Shown one piece after another: positions 17,343-25,130 of a stretch of 40,683 nucleotides of DNA. The translations under genes were made by a program, and so were the position numbers. The stretch is from Bacteroidales bacterium. GTDB taxonomy: Bacteria > Bacteroidota > Bacteroidia > Bacteroidales > Tenuifilaceae. How positions within the stretch are numbered: the first letter of the stretch is position 1; each line of letters starts with the position of its first letter. The notes under the pieces are model-generated. The model was not told the DNA's origin. It made no database searches and saw only the letters and a program-made list of their open reading frames with translations. Where the stretch lies: positions 1 through 40,683 of the forward strand of contig JAQUJY010000018.1 in NCBI GenBank assembly GCA_028680705.1, given 5' to 3'.

Positions 17343-18452
17343 ATGCGTTTCCACATCAAGTTATCTGTACTGCTTCTAATGCAGTTTTCTTTATCAATTG
17401 CATCGGCACAAATCGTTAAGGTTGATTTGCCAAGAGGTTTATATGCCTTTAACATCGCCGAAGATAAACAAGGAAATATTTGGGTTGGCCTAAGCGATGG
17501 TAATACTGGTGGGGAACTTGCCCTAGTAAAAAACGACTCACTTGTACTTAAAAGCGGGAACAATGGCATTCCTTCAGGCTCATACCATACATCTGTTAAT
17601 TTACCAGATGGTGGTTTGATGTTTGGGGGGAGTATTCTTTCTGGAGGTAAACCCTGTTTGGTATGGATTACAAGTTACGGCATCGATACAATCCAAGTAC
17701 CCATAGCTATTTCAAGCCCCTTTATAAATACAATCAGTTTAGTTAATAAACGCGATATCTGGTTGGGAACAGCAAGCGGCCTGCTAGTAAACAGCTACGG
17801 AACGTGGTCAATTTATACAACCAGTAACGGACTCCCTCATAATTTCATCAATGCCATTCAGCAAGACTTCAGAGGGGTTGTATGGATTGGCACAGAGTTA
17901 GGATTAGCATATTATATTGATGGCACCTTCCGTACCCTTGAACAAACCAGCAGGGCAATAACTAACGTAACCCAATTTTACAACGATAACAAAGGTTACC
18001 TGTGGTGCGGTTCTAGATTCTCTTCAGAGGGAATAAGCGTATACAATGGTAAAGTATGGGAAACATTCTCAGCACGCCATGGCCTTAATGATAGCTCATC
18101 AAGCATTTTTTTTCAAGACTCAAAAGGAACCCTCTGGGTTGGCAGTTGTTACCATAGTACCCGAGGTGGGTTGTCTGCATTTGATGGTAAAAACTGGATG
18201 GCATACCCATCGCCTAATTTCTTGGCTAAACCTTGCGTTGATGCAATTGCCGAAGATGCGAATGGATGTATTTGGTTTGCTGGCTCACTATCTTCGCGCA
18301 AAGGAAAGGGCATTACCATATTTGATGGTGAACATTGGACAAAAATAGGGAATAATACCGAATTTCCCGCTGAGAGGGTAATAACCCTTTTTGGTGATTC
18401 AAGCGGTAGAATGTGGGTTTCATCAATGGAAGGTCTTTTTGTAGTAAAATGA
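17343..18452 (+). CDS. Exported two-component-regulator propeller (Reg_prop) protein
   Basis: A 369-residue protein with a clear signal peptide (about 1-22, ending SIASAQ) and a beta-propeller made of Reg_prop-like repeats, seen as recurring blocks such as GNIWVGLS, RDIWLGTASGLL, GVVWIGTELGL, GYLWCGS, GTLWVGS and GRMWVSSMEGL. In hybrid two-component systems such propellers form the periplasmic sensor, but here there is no membrane helix or kinase domain after it. It starts 5 bases after the TPR-phosphatase gene, so the two are almost certainly co-expressed and may act as sensor and output. The stop is followed by a rhomboid gene after 36 bases. Confidence 0.9.
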   Translation: MRFHIKLSVLLLMQFSLSIASAQIVKVDLPRGLYAFNIAEDKQGNIWVGLSDGNTGGELALVKNDSLVLKSGNNGIPSGSYHTSVNLPDGGLMFGGSILSGGKPCLVWITSYGIDTIQVPIAISSPFINTISLVNKRDIWLGTASGLLVNSYGTWSIYTTSNGLPHNFINAIQQDFRGVVWIGTELGLAYYIDGTFRTLEQTSRAITNVTQFYNDNKGYLWCGSRFSSEGISVYNGKVWETFSARHGLNDSSSSIFFQDSKGTLWVGSCYHSTRGGLSAFDGKNWMAYPSPNFLAKPCVDAIAEDANGCIWFAGSLSSRKGKGITIFDGEHWTKIGNNTEFPAERVITLFGDSSGRMWVSSMEGLFVVK

Positions 18453-18488
18453 AGAAAATGATTTAATAAACCAAAACCTGAAGTCGGT

Positions 18489-19202
18489 TTGAGCAGTATT
18501 GAAAGTAAAATAGCAAAGCATAGCTTTTTAATGCCCCTGATTTTTGTTACCCTGTTGTGGCTAATAGCAATAGTTGAGCATACCCTTGGACTCAGTTTTA
18601 GTTTTTTGGGTGTTTACCCCCGAACAGTAAAAGGATTACCTGGTATTCTGTTAATGCCTTTTCTGCACGCAAACTATCAGCATCTATTTTCAAACTCTAT
18701 CCCGCTCTTGGTAATGGGTGCAGGAATCATATATTTTTACAGATCGCTAAGCTACCGTGTTTTTATAATTATTTGGATTATCTCTGGCGTATGCGTTTGG
18801 CTAGGCGGGCGGCCAAGTTACCACATAGGCGCCAGTGGAATTGTTTACGGACTTGCCACTTTTCTTTTCCTTAGCGGTGCCATACGTCGTATCCCACGGC
18901 TTGCTGCCATATCGCTTGTTGTAGTATTCCTTTACGGGGGTCTTATTTGGGGTGTTTTACCCATCTGGCCAACCATTTCGTGGGAAGGTCATCTGTTTGG
19001 TGGAATTGCAGGAATTGCTTGTGCTATTCTATACAGAGACAAAGGGCCACAACGCAGAATTTACTCATGGGAACTAGAGGAAAACTTAGATGACGATTTT
19101 CTAGAGGATTCAGCATTCGGCGAAAACAATGATGAAGAATACTACTTATCAAAAAACTCAAATTCATCAGTTGAAATTAATAATAATTATAAAAAAAGCT
19201 AA
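18489..19202 (+). CDS. Rhomboid family intramembrane serine protease (TTG start)
   Basis: A 237-residue membrane protease. The rhomboid active site is intact: HxxxN-type HLFSN (N69), the catalytic serine S116 in GASG, and histidine H168 in GHLFGG. About six membrane helices occupy residues 14-182. A strongly acidic cytoplasmic tail follows (about 194-218, rich in D and E). No ATG precedes the first helix; TTG at 18489 begins SSIESKI and puts the full first helix in the protein. The substrate is unknown; the two exported or membrane proteins upstream are possible but unsupported candidates. Confidence 0.93.
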   Translation: MSSIESKIAKHSFLMPLIFVTLLWLIAIVEHTLGLSFSFLGVYPRTVKGLPGILLMPFLHANYQHLFSNSIPLLVMGAGIIYFYRSLSYRVFIIIWIISGVCVWLGGRPSYHIGASGIVYGLATFLFLSGAIRRIPRLAAISLVVVFLYGGLIWGVLPIWPTISWEGHLFGGIAGIACAILYRDKGPQRRIYSWELEENLDDDFLEDSAFGENNDEEYYLSKNSNSSVEINNNYKKS

Positions 19203-19229
19203 AAGTATCATCGCTTAATATGATTTTCC

Positions 19230-19237
19230 TATTTTTG
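19230..19237 (+). promoter_or_regulatory. Candidate -7 box before the bactofilin gene
   Basis: TATTTTTG matches TAnnTTTG and lies 41 bases before the bactofilin start, just after the rhomboid stop. A -33 element is not clear. If real, it marks the start of the bactofilin/small membrane protein unit. Confidence 0.45.
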
Positions 19238-19278
19238 TTTTTTATTAACAACCATTAACACTAAAAAAACGCTCTAGC

Positions 19279-19689
19279 ATGGCAAAGTATAACGAGAACG
19301 AAAACACCTCTAATAACATTAACCTAATTGGCTTTGGCACCGAGATCCATGGTGACGTTGCCTGTGGAGGCGATTTAAGAATTGACGGAACCCTTGTGGG
19401 CAATATCAATGCAAAAGGGAAAGTTGTAATTGGTGAAACAGGACGAATTAAAGGCGAGATTACCTGCAAAAACACCGATGTTTCAGGAACAGTTGATGGT
19501 AAGATTATGGTATCGGAACTATTGTCGTTAAAATCAACAGCAAGGGTTATCGGCGATATGAGCACAAATCGTCTCGCTATAGAGCCAGGAAGTAAGTTTA
19601 CAGGCTATTGCGATATGAAGGCAGAAGAGGTTACCGCATCTTCACAAAAACCTTTTACCCCAACCAAGGAGACCGAAAAAAAGGGTTAG
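19279..19689 (+). CDS. Bactofilin (polymer-forming cytoskeletal protein)
   Basis: A 136-residue bactofilin. The core (about 18-115) has the regular six-residue-like spacing of a right-handed beta-helix: GDVACGGDLRIDGTLVGNI, then KGKVVIGETGRIKGEI and TDVSGTVDGKI. Short disordered tails flank it (N-terminal NENENTS, C-terminal rich in K, T and P). Bactofilins polymerise without nucleotide into membrane-associated filaments with roles in shape, stalks or cell-wall enzymes. It is separated by 21 bases from the small membrane protein before atpB, so the ATP synthase cluster may be partly transcribed from here. No peptidase partner (M23) is adjacent. Confidence 0.94.
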   Translation: MAKYNENENTSNNINLIGFGTEIHGDVACGGDLRIDGTLVGNINAKGKVVIGETGRIKGEITCKNTDVSGTVDGKIMVSELLSLKSTARVIGDMSTNRLAIEPGSKFTGYCDMKAEEVTASSQKPFTPTKETEKKG

Positions 19690-19710
19690 TTTAGTCTAGG
19701 GCTAATTACT

Positions 19711-20109
19711 ATGCTTGAACACGAAGCTATTAAGCGATACTTAAAGAAACTCACATTCCAATTTCTTGCATTTGGAGCAATTAGTGCTGCTGTTTTTGTA
19801 TACCTAATTCCGCAGCACTATTTTATCATGTTTCCAGTTGTACTTCTGTACTTCTATTTGCTTAACTTTTTCTCCTATTACATTCTGATTAAAACACACA
19901 ACCTACCAACCATAAAATTTTCAAAATATTTTATGCTGTTGTCGCTTATTAAGTTTTTTGGTTCCTTAATATTTGTTGTTTTATACATTATTTTTGCACG
20001 AAGGACTCTTATTCCATTCCTGGTGATTTTTATCATTCTTTACTTCCACTCTCTATTTCAGCTTGTTCGTGATTTCCAGCATTTCCTTTCCAAAAAAAAA
20101 TCAGAATAG
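19711..20109 (+). CDS. Small four-helix membrane protein at the AtpI position
   Basis: A 132-residue protein with four predicted membrane helices (about 18-33, 36-58, 72-93, 98-113) and basic ends. It lies 21 bases after bactofilin and 56 before atpB, exactly where many bacteria encode AtpI/AtpZ, the helper for c-ring assembly. I do not see a confident AtpI signature, so this is a placement-based guess. It has a lysine-rich C-terminus (FLSKKKSE). ATG at 19711 puts a short amphipathic helix before the first membrane span. Confidence 0.8.
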   Translation: MLEHEAIKRYLKKLTFQFLAFGAISAAVFVYLIPQHYFIMFPVVLLYFYLLNFFSYYILIKTHNLPTIKFSKYFMLLSLIKFFGSLIFVVLYIIFARRTLIPFLVIFIILYFHSLFQLVRDFQHFLSKKKSE

Positions 20110-20112
20110 AAA

Positions 20113-20142
20113 TTGTTTTACGCAATAAAGTATCTATTTTTG
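20113..20142 (+). promoter_or_regulatory. Candidate promoter of atpBEFHAG
   Basis: A TTG at 20113-20115 and TATTTTTG at 20135-20142 are separated by 19 bases, close to the Bacteroidetes -33/-7 layout. Transcription would begin a few bases downstream, giving a leader of roughly 15-20 bases before atpB. Confidence 0.6.
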
Positions 20143-20155
20143 ATTTGGCGTAAAA
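20116..20155. repeat. Inverted repeat around the atpB promoter -7 box
   Basis: Perfect eight-base arms TTTTACGC (20116-20123) and GCGTAAAA (20148-20155) lie 24 bases apart, one on each side of the -7 box. The placement fits half-sites of an operator, but chance cannot be excluded. Confidence 0.5.
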
Positions 20156-20165
20156 ATTTTGAATA

Positions 20166-21281
20166 ATGAAAAAGGGGTTTTTATATGCAACTCTCTTAAT
20201 AATAGGTTTATCAGCTATCTTTACCACAAAGGTTGAGGGTAGTATTAGTGATTCTACTGCTTCGCTCCAAGACACTACGCTCAATAACGAAAAAGCAGAA
20301 CTCAATCCTGGCGATTTTATTTTCGATCACATTGGAGACGCCCACGACTGGCATATACTAACCATTGGCGACCATCACATATCAATACCCCTACCCATTT
20401 TTCTGTATAGTAAAACTAGGGGTAAGTTCTACGCATTCTTTTCTTCAAAATTTCATCATGGACAATCTAGTTACAAAGGGTTTAAGCTAATAACGGAGGG
20501 CGACCTTAAGGACAAAATTGCCGAAATTGATAGCCAAGGCCAAATAATTACAACTTCGCTCCCAATTAATCTATCTCTAAAGAAAAATGGGGCAGCCATT
20601 ATTTTCTCTTGCCTTTTAATTTCCTTCCTCTTTATCCCTGTGGCAAAAAAATACAAAAAGAATCCAAAAGGTGCCCCCAAAGGCTTTCAAAGTTTGGCAG
20701 AAAATTTTGTCCTCTTTGTTCGCGATGAAATTGCAAGACCATCAATTGGTGAGAAACACTATAGTAGGTTTATGCCCTTTTTGCTCACCGTCTTTTTCTT
20801 TATCTGGATTAACAATATGCTTGGTCTTATCCCTATTTTCCCAGGTGGCGCTAATGTTACCGGAAACATTGCAGTAACTATGGTGTTGGCTGTTTTTACT
20901 TTGCTTGTGATACTACTTAATGGCAATAAACATTTCTGGAAACACATTTTCAATACCCCCGGAATTCCAATGATGCTTAAGTTTCCCATACCCTTAATGC
21001 AAGTGGTTGAAATATCGAGTTGGATTATTAAACCTGCCGTTTTAATGATCCGCCTTTTTGCAAATATGCTTGCTGGCCATATGATTTCAATGGTATTATT
21101 CCTTTTGATTTTTATATTTGGTGCTATTAATATATATTACGGTTACGGAATTTCTTTTATAAGCGTACTATTAGTTGTTTTCATGTCGCTACTTGAACTA
21201 TTAGTTGCTTTTATTCAGGCTTTTGTATTTACCATGCTTAGTGCACTATTTGTGGGCATGGCTGTTGAAGATCATAATTAA
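20166..21281 (+). CDS. atpB: ATP synthase F0 subunit a
   Basis: Subunit a forms the half-channels that carry ions past the c-ring. The 371-residue protein is long: a signal-like helix (about 5-20) and an extra hydrophilic, histidine-rich N-terminal region (about 25-140, e.g. DHIGDAHDWH) precede the normal membrane core. The essential arginine is R296 in MIRLFANMLAGH, and the last helices contain QAFVFTMLSALFVG. The extended N-terminus is a known trait of Bacteroidetes a subunits as I recall. It heads atpB-E-F-H-A-G and is followed by atpE after 24 bases. Confidence 0.97.
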   Translation: MKKGFLYATLLIIGLSAIFTTKVEGSISDSTASLQDTTLNNEKAELNPGDFIFDHIGDAHDWHILTIGDHHISIPLPIFLYSKTRGKFYAFFSSKFHHGQSSYKGFKLITEGDLKDKIAEIDSQGQIITTSLPINLSLKKNGAAIIFSCLLISFLFIPVAKKYKKNPKGAPKGFQSLAENFVLFVRDEIARPSIGEKHYSRFMPFLLTVFFFIWINNMLGLIPIFPGGANVTGNIAVTMVLAVFTLLVILLNGNKHFWKHIFNTPGIPMMLKFPIPLMQVVEISSWIIKPAVLMIRLFANMLAGHMISMVLFLLIFIFGAINIYYGYGISFISVLLVVFMSLLELLVAFIQAFVFTMLSALFVGMAVEDHN

Positions 21282-21305
21282 TTACTAACCATTAAATTAC
21301 CCAAA

Positions 21306-21560
21306 ATGACAACATTACTCGTTTTTTTAGAAGTTGCTGGAGTAGCATTAGCAAAAATTGGTGCAGCACTTGGCTCAAGTATAATTGTACTTGCTGCTTC
21401 GTACGGTATTAGCAAAATTGGTACAAGCGCTCTAGAATCAATCGCACGACAGCCAGAATCTGCAGGTGATATCCGAAGTGGTATGGTTGTTTCTGCTGCA
21501 CTTATTGAAGGTGTATCATTCTTTGCTATTATTGTCTGTGCCCTAGTAATTCTGCTTTAG
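21306..21560 (+). CDS. atpE: ATP synthase F0 subunit c
   Basis: The proteolipid of the rotating c-ring, 84 residues in two membrane helices joined by the polar loop ARQPES (47-52). The ion-binding carboxylate is E68 in ALIEGVSFF. The sequence around it (EG rather than the ES/ET seen in well-known sodium-binding c subunits) favours protons, though this is only an inference from motif. The glycine pattern in helix 1 (KIGAALGSS) is the expected packing motif. Confidence 0.97.
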   Translation: MTTLLVFLEVAGVALAKIGAALGSSIIVLAASYGISKIGTSALESIARQPESAGDIRSGMVVSAALIEGVSFFAIIVCALVILL

Positions 21561-21597
21561 TAATTCGTATTTGGTTTCTAACTAACACACTTTACCC

Positions 21598-22095
21598 ATG
21601 GGTTTAATAACTCCCGATTATGGCTTACTCTTTTGGATGGCCCTTTCCTTTGGTATACTTCTTTTTATACTTAAGAAGTTTGCGTGGAAAACCATACTCA
21701 AAAGTATTAAGGATCGTGAAGAGTTTATTACAAAATCGCTTCGCGACGCAGATACTGCACGCAATGAACTGGCAAATCTTGAAAATCGAAACATAGAACT
21801 TTTGGCAAAAGCAAATGCAGAAAGGAGTGATATTATATCACAAGCAAATAAAGCAAGAGATAAAATTCTTCAGCAAGCACAGCTAACTGCACAGGATGAG
21901 GCCAAAAAAGTTTTAGATCAGGCCCGTGAGGTAATTAAGCGCGAGAAAGAAAGCGCGCAGTTAGAAATTAAGGCTTACGCTTCACAAATTGTAATGCTAG
22001 CTGCAGAACGAATCCTTCGTAAGGAACTTAAGGATAAGGTTGTTTATGAGGAGCAAATAGATTCAATTATTCAAGAACTTTCATCACAAAACTAG
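21598..22095 (+). CDS. atpF: ATP synthase F0 subunit b
   Basis: The peripheral stalk subunit, 165 residues: one N-terminal membrane helix (about 8-26) followed by a long charged helix with typical A/E/K/Q composition (about 35-160), which dimerises and binds delta. The order atpE-atpF-atpH and the length match the family. Its stop lies one base before the atpH start codon. Confidence 0.96.
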   Translation: MGLITPDYGLLFWMALSFGILLFILKKFAWKTILKSIKDREEFITKSLRDADTARNELANLENRNIELLAKANAERSDIISQANKARDKILQQAQLTAQDEAKKVLDQAREVIKREKESAQLEIKAYASQIVMLAAERILRKELKDKVVYEEQIDSIIQELSSQN

Positions 22096-22096
22096 C

Positions 22097-22639
22097 ATGG
22101 ATCAAAGTAGGGTATCGTTAAGTTATGCACGTGCACTCCTGCAATGGTCTAGCGACAAAGGGGTTGAAAAGGAAGTATATACGCAATCAGATAGCGTTAT
22201 AAACCTCCTGAGCAACAACCCCGATTTTATTATGCTGCTTCAGTCGCCAATGATTTCTGCCACTAAAAAGGCAAAAACTATTCACCTTGTTATGGATAAA
22301 GCGGCACCCATACTATCAAATTTTATCTCTTTGGCAGTAAAAAAGGGTAGAACGAACCAGCTAAAAGGTATCATGCTAAGCTATCGTAAGTTATACAGAG
22401 ATATGTATGGTATTATACATGCTTGCGTTGAAAGTCCTGAGGGAATAAGCAAAAGAAATGAAGAAGGAATTAAACGTTTTTTGAGCAACTCTTTCAACAA
22501 GGAGATTGAATTTGAATTTACACTTAACCCTTCACTTATAGGTGGATTTGTCCTCACTATTGAGGACAGATTGCTCGATAAAAGCGTTAAGGGCGAACTC
22601 AATAAGCTTAATAAAAAATTAATGGGTATTGTGCAATAG
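22097..22639 (+). CDS. atpH: ATP synthase F1 subunit delta
   Basis: Delta (OSCP) joins the peripheral stalk to the top of F1. The 180-residue protein starts with the family pattern [12 protein letters not shown] and ends with the conserved [23 protein letters not shown]-type strand and helix (about 148-172). It lies between atpF (one base) and atpA (14 bases), the standard order. Confidence 0.95.
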   Translation: MDQSRVSLSYARALLQWSSDKGVEKEVYTQSDSVINLLSNNPDFIMLLQSPMISATKKAKTIHLVMDKAAPILSNFISLAVKKGRTNQLKGIMLSYRKLYRDMYGIIHACVESPEGISKRNEEGIKRFLSNSFNKEIEFEFTLNPSLIGGFVLTIEDRLLDKSVKGELNKLNKKLMGIVQ

Positions 22640-22653
22640 AATTTACTACCGCT

Positions 22654-24234
22654 ATGACAGATATTAAGGCGTCGGAAGTATCCGATATAATCAGAAAAGA
22701 ACTCGAGGGTATAGATCTTAAATCGGGATTCGAGGAGATTGGAACAGTGCTCCAGGTTGGCGATGGCATTGCCCTCGTTTTTGGCTTAACCAATGTTCGT
22801 GCAAACGAACTTGTTGAGTTCGAGTCAGGAGTAATGGGTATAGTGCTTAACCTCGAAGAGGATAATGTTGGAATTGTTCTACTTGGTTCGTCGGAAAAAG
22901 TGAAAGAGGGTTTCCGCGTTAAGAGAACTAATCGAATTGCCTCTATTCAAGTTGGAGACGGTTTATTGGGTAGGGTAATAAATACGATGGGTGAACCAAT
23001 TGACGGGCAAGGGCCCATAACTGGCGAAACCTTTGAGATGCCGCTCGAACGAAAAGCACCAGGTGTAATATATAGACAACCCGTAAGCGAACCATTACAA
23101 ACAGGGATTAAAGCCATTGATGCTATGATCCCCATTGGCAGAGGTCAGCGCGAACTGATTATTGGTGACAGGCAAACTGGTAAAACGGCAATAGCTATCG
23201 ACACAATTCTAAATCAGAAAAGTCTTTACGATAAGGGTGAGCCTGTTTACTGTATTTACGTAGCCATTGGGCAAAAAGGATCAACCGTTGCTAGTATAGC
23301 TAAAACGCTTGAAAAGCATGGAGCATTTGCCTATACGGTTATTGTCTCTGCAAACGCCTCTGACCCAGCTGCACTGCAGTTTTATGCTCCTTTTGCTGGA
23401 GCTGCAATCGGAGAGTTTTATCGGGATACCGGTAGACATGCCCTTATAATATTCGACGACCTCTCAAAACAGGCTGTTTCATATAGAGAAGTTTCACTCT
23501 TACTCAGAAGGCCTCCCGGCAGGGAAGCTTATCCTGGTGATGTTTTCTACCTGCACAGCCGTTTACTCGAAAGAGCTGCTAAGATTATCCAGTCGGATGA
23601 GATAGCGGCACAAATGAACGATTTACCCTTATCCATTAAGTCCATGGTAAAGGGTGGCGGATCATTAACTGCATTACCCATTATTGAAACACAAGCTGGC
23701 GACGTATCAGCATACATCCCAACCAACGTAATTTCAATTACCGACGGACAAATCTTCCTGGAATCGAATCTGTTCAATAGCGGAATTCGACCTGCCATTA
23801 ACGTTGGAATTTCAGTGTCGAGAGTTGGTGGTAAGGCCCAAATTAATTCGATGAAAAAGGTGGCTGGCACCCTTAAGCTTGATCAAGCACAGTATAGAGA
23901 ACTGGAAGCTTTCTCAAAATTTGGATCCGACTTGGATACCGCCACACTGAATGTTTTGGATAGGGGATCGAAAAACGTGGAACTCCTTAAGCAAAATGAG
24001 AACAGCCCCTTACCAATTGAGGAACAAATTGTCGTTATTTTCTGTGGAACCACAGGATTACTTAAGAATGTTCCAATAGAAAAAATTAAAACCTTCGAAA
24101 AAGAATTCCTCCAAGAGCTTAAAAGCAGCAATGAAGAACTTCTAAAACAAATTGCCGGCGGAATATTTAACGATGAAATAGCTAATACGCTCACACAAAC
24201 AGCAGAGGTTATATCAAAAAAAATTAGCAACTAG
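22654..24234 (+). CDS. atpA: ATP synthase F1 subunit alpha
   Basis: The 526-residue non-catalytic nucleotide-binding subunit of F1. The P-loop GDRQTGKT is at 171-178. Other family landmarks include [10 protein letters not shown] (about 37-46), PIDGQGPI, the [32 protein letters not shown] block (about 267-299), and [11 protein letters not shown] (about 388-398). The length is typical. It is followed by atpG after two bases. Confidence 0.98.
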   Translation: MTDIKASEVSDIIRKELEGIDLKSGFEEIGTVLQVGDGIALVFGLTNVRANELVEFESGVMGIVLNLEEDNVGIVLLGSSEKVKEGFRVKRTNRIASIQVGDGLLGRVINTMGEPIDGQGPITGETFEMPLERKAPGVIYRQPVSEPLQTGIKAIDAMIPIGRGQRELIIGDRQTGKTAIAIDTILNQKSLYDKGEPVYCIYVAIGQKGSTVASIAKTLEKHGAFAYTVIVSANASDPAALQFYAPFAGAAIGEFYRDTGRHALIIFDDLSKQAVSYREVSLLLRRPPGREAYPGDVFYLHSRLLERAAKIIQSDEIAAQMNDLPLSIKSMVKGGGSLTALPIIETQAGDVSAYIPTNVISITDGQIFLESNLFNSGIRPAINVGISVSRVGGKAQINSMKKVAGTLKLDQAQYRELEAFSKFGSDLDTATLNVLDRGSKNVELLKQNENSPLPIEEQIVVIFCGTTGLLKNVPIEKIKTFEKEFLQELKSSNEELLKQIAGGIFNDEIANTLTQTAEVISKKISN

Positions 24235-24236
24235 CC

Positions 24237-25124
24237 ATGATTGGGTTAAGGGACATACGCAACAGGATAAACTCCATAGCATCGACGCAGAAAATTACGG
24301 GTGCCATGAAGATGATTTCTGCTGCCAAATTTCACAAGGCACATGATTCGCTGTTCAGATATAAAACCTACTCCAACAAGATTCTGGATATACTACACCA
24401 AATATCTCCAACTATAAACGAAGATGAAGCAAACCTAAGTAAATGGTTTACAAAACCATCAACACTTAGCCGTATTGCATTGGTAGTTATCACATCAAAC
24501 TCAAGTTTGTGTGGGGCCTTTAACCAAAATTTGATAAAAAAAATTATGGAGGACAATCCTCCTGAATTTGGAGAGAACTGGGGAGAAATAACTGAATTTT
24601 ATTGCCTTGGAAAAAAAGGGGATGACTTTTTTAGGAAAAAAGGGTACAACGTAATTTCAAAAGATACCGATATTGCTAATAACCCTGATTATAAAAGTTC
24701 TAGTGAATTTGTGCAAATGCTAATAAGGAAATATCTAGAACAAAAATACGATGCTGTTTATGTAGCCTTTAACGAGTTTAAAAACCCTGCGGTACAAACA
24801 CCTACCATTAAACAAATCCTACCGTTTGTTGCACCTGTGGATAAGATAGTTGCACCTGTGGAGCAAGATGTTATTTTTGAACCAACCAAGGAATACATTA
24901 TGGGGCAATTAATCCCATTAGCTCTCGAAACTTTCTTCTACGAAATGTTGCTTGAAAACGCTGTTGGTGAACATGGTGCGAGAATGACTTCAATGCATCA
25001 AGCAACAGAAAATGCAATTGAAATTAACAAAGATCTGAAGTTACTGTACAATAAGGCTAGGCAAGCTGCAATTACCAATGAGATTCTGGAAATAGTTTCG
25101 GGAGCTGAGGCTCTAAAAGGTTGA
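24237..25124 (+). CDS. atpG: ATP synthase F1 subunit gamma
   Basis: The central rotor shaft, 295 residues. The N-terminal helix LRDIRNRINSIASTQKITGAM and the C-terminal helix with ARMTSMHQATENA are the conserved coiled-coil strands that turn inside the alpha-beta ring; the middle domain (SNSSLCGAFN at about 84-93) is the Rossmann-like part. This ends the cluster: atpD and atpC do not follow. The convergent Na/Pi transporter gene ends only six bases away. Confidence 0.97.
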   Translation: MIGLRDIRNRINSIASTQKITGAMKMISAAKFHKAHDSLFRYKTYSNKILDILHQISPTINEDEANLSKWFTKPSTLSRIALVVITSNSSLCGAFNQNLIKKIMEDNPPEFGENWGEITEFYCLGKKGDDFFRKKGYNVISKDTDIANNPDYKSSSEFVQMLIRKYLEQKYDAVYVAFNEFKNPAVQTPTIKQILPFVAPVDKIVAPVEQDVIFEPTKEYIMGQLIPLALETFFYEMLLENAVGEHGARMTSMHQATENAIEINKDLKLLYNKARQAAITNEILEIVSGAEALKG

Positions 25125-25130
25125 TTATTG

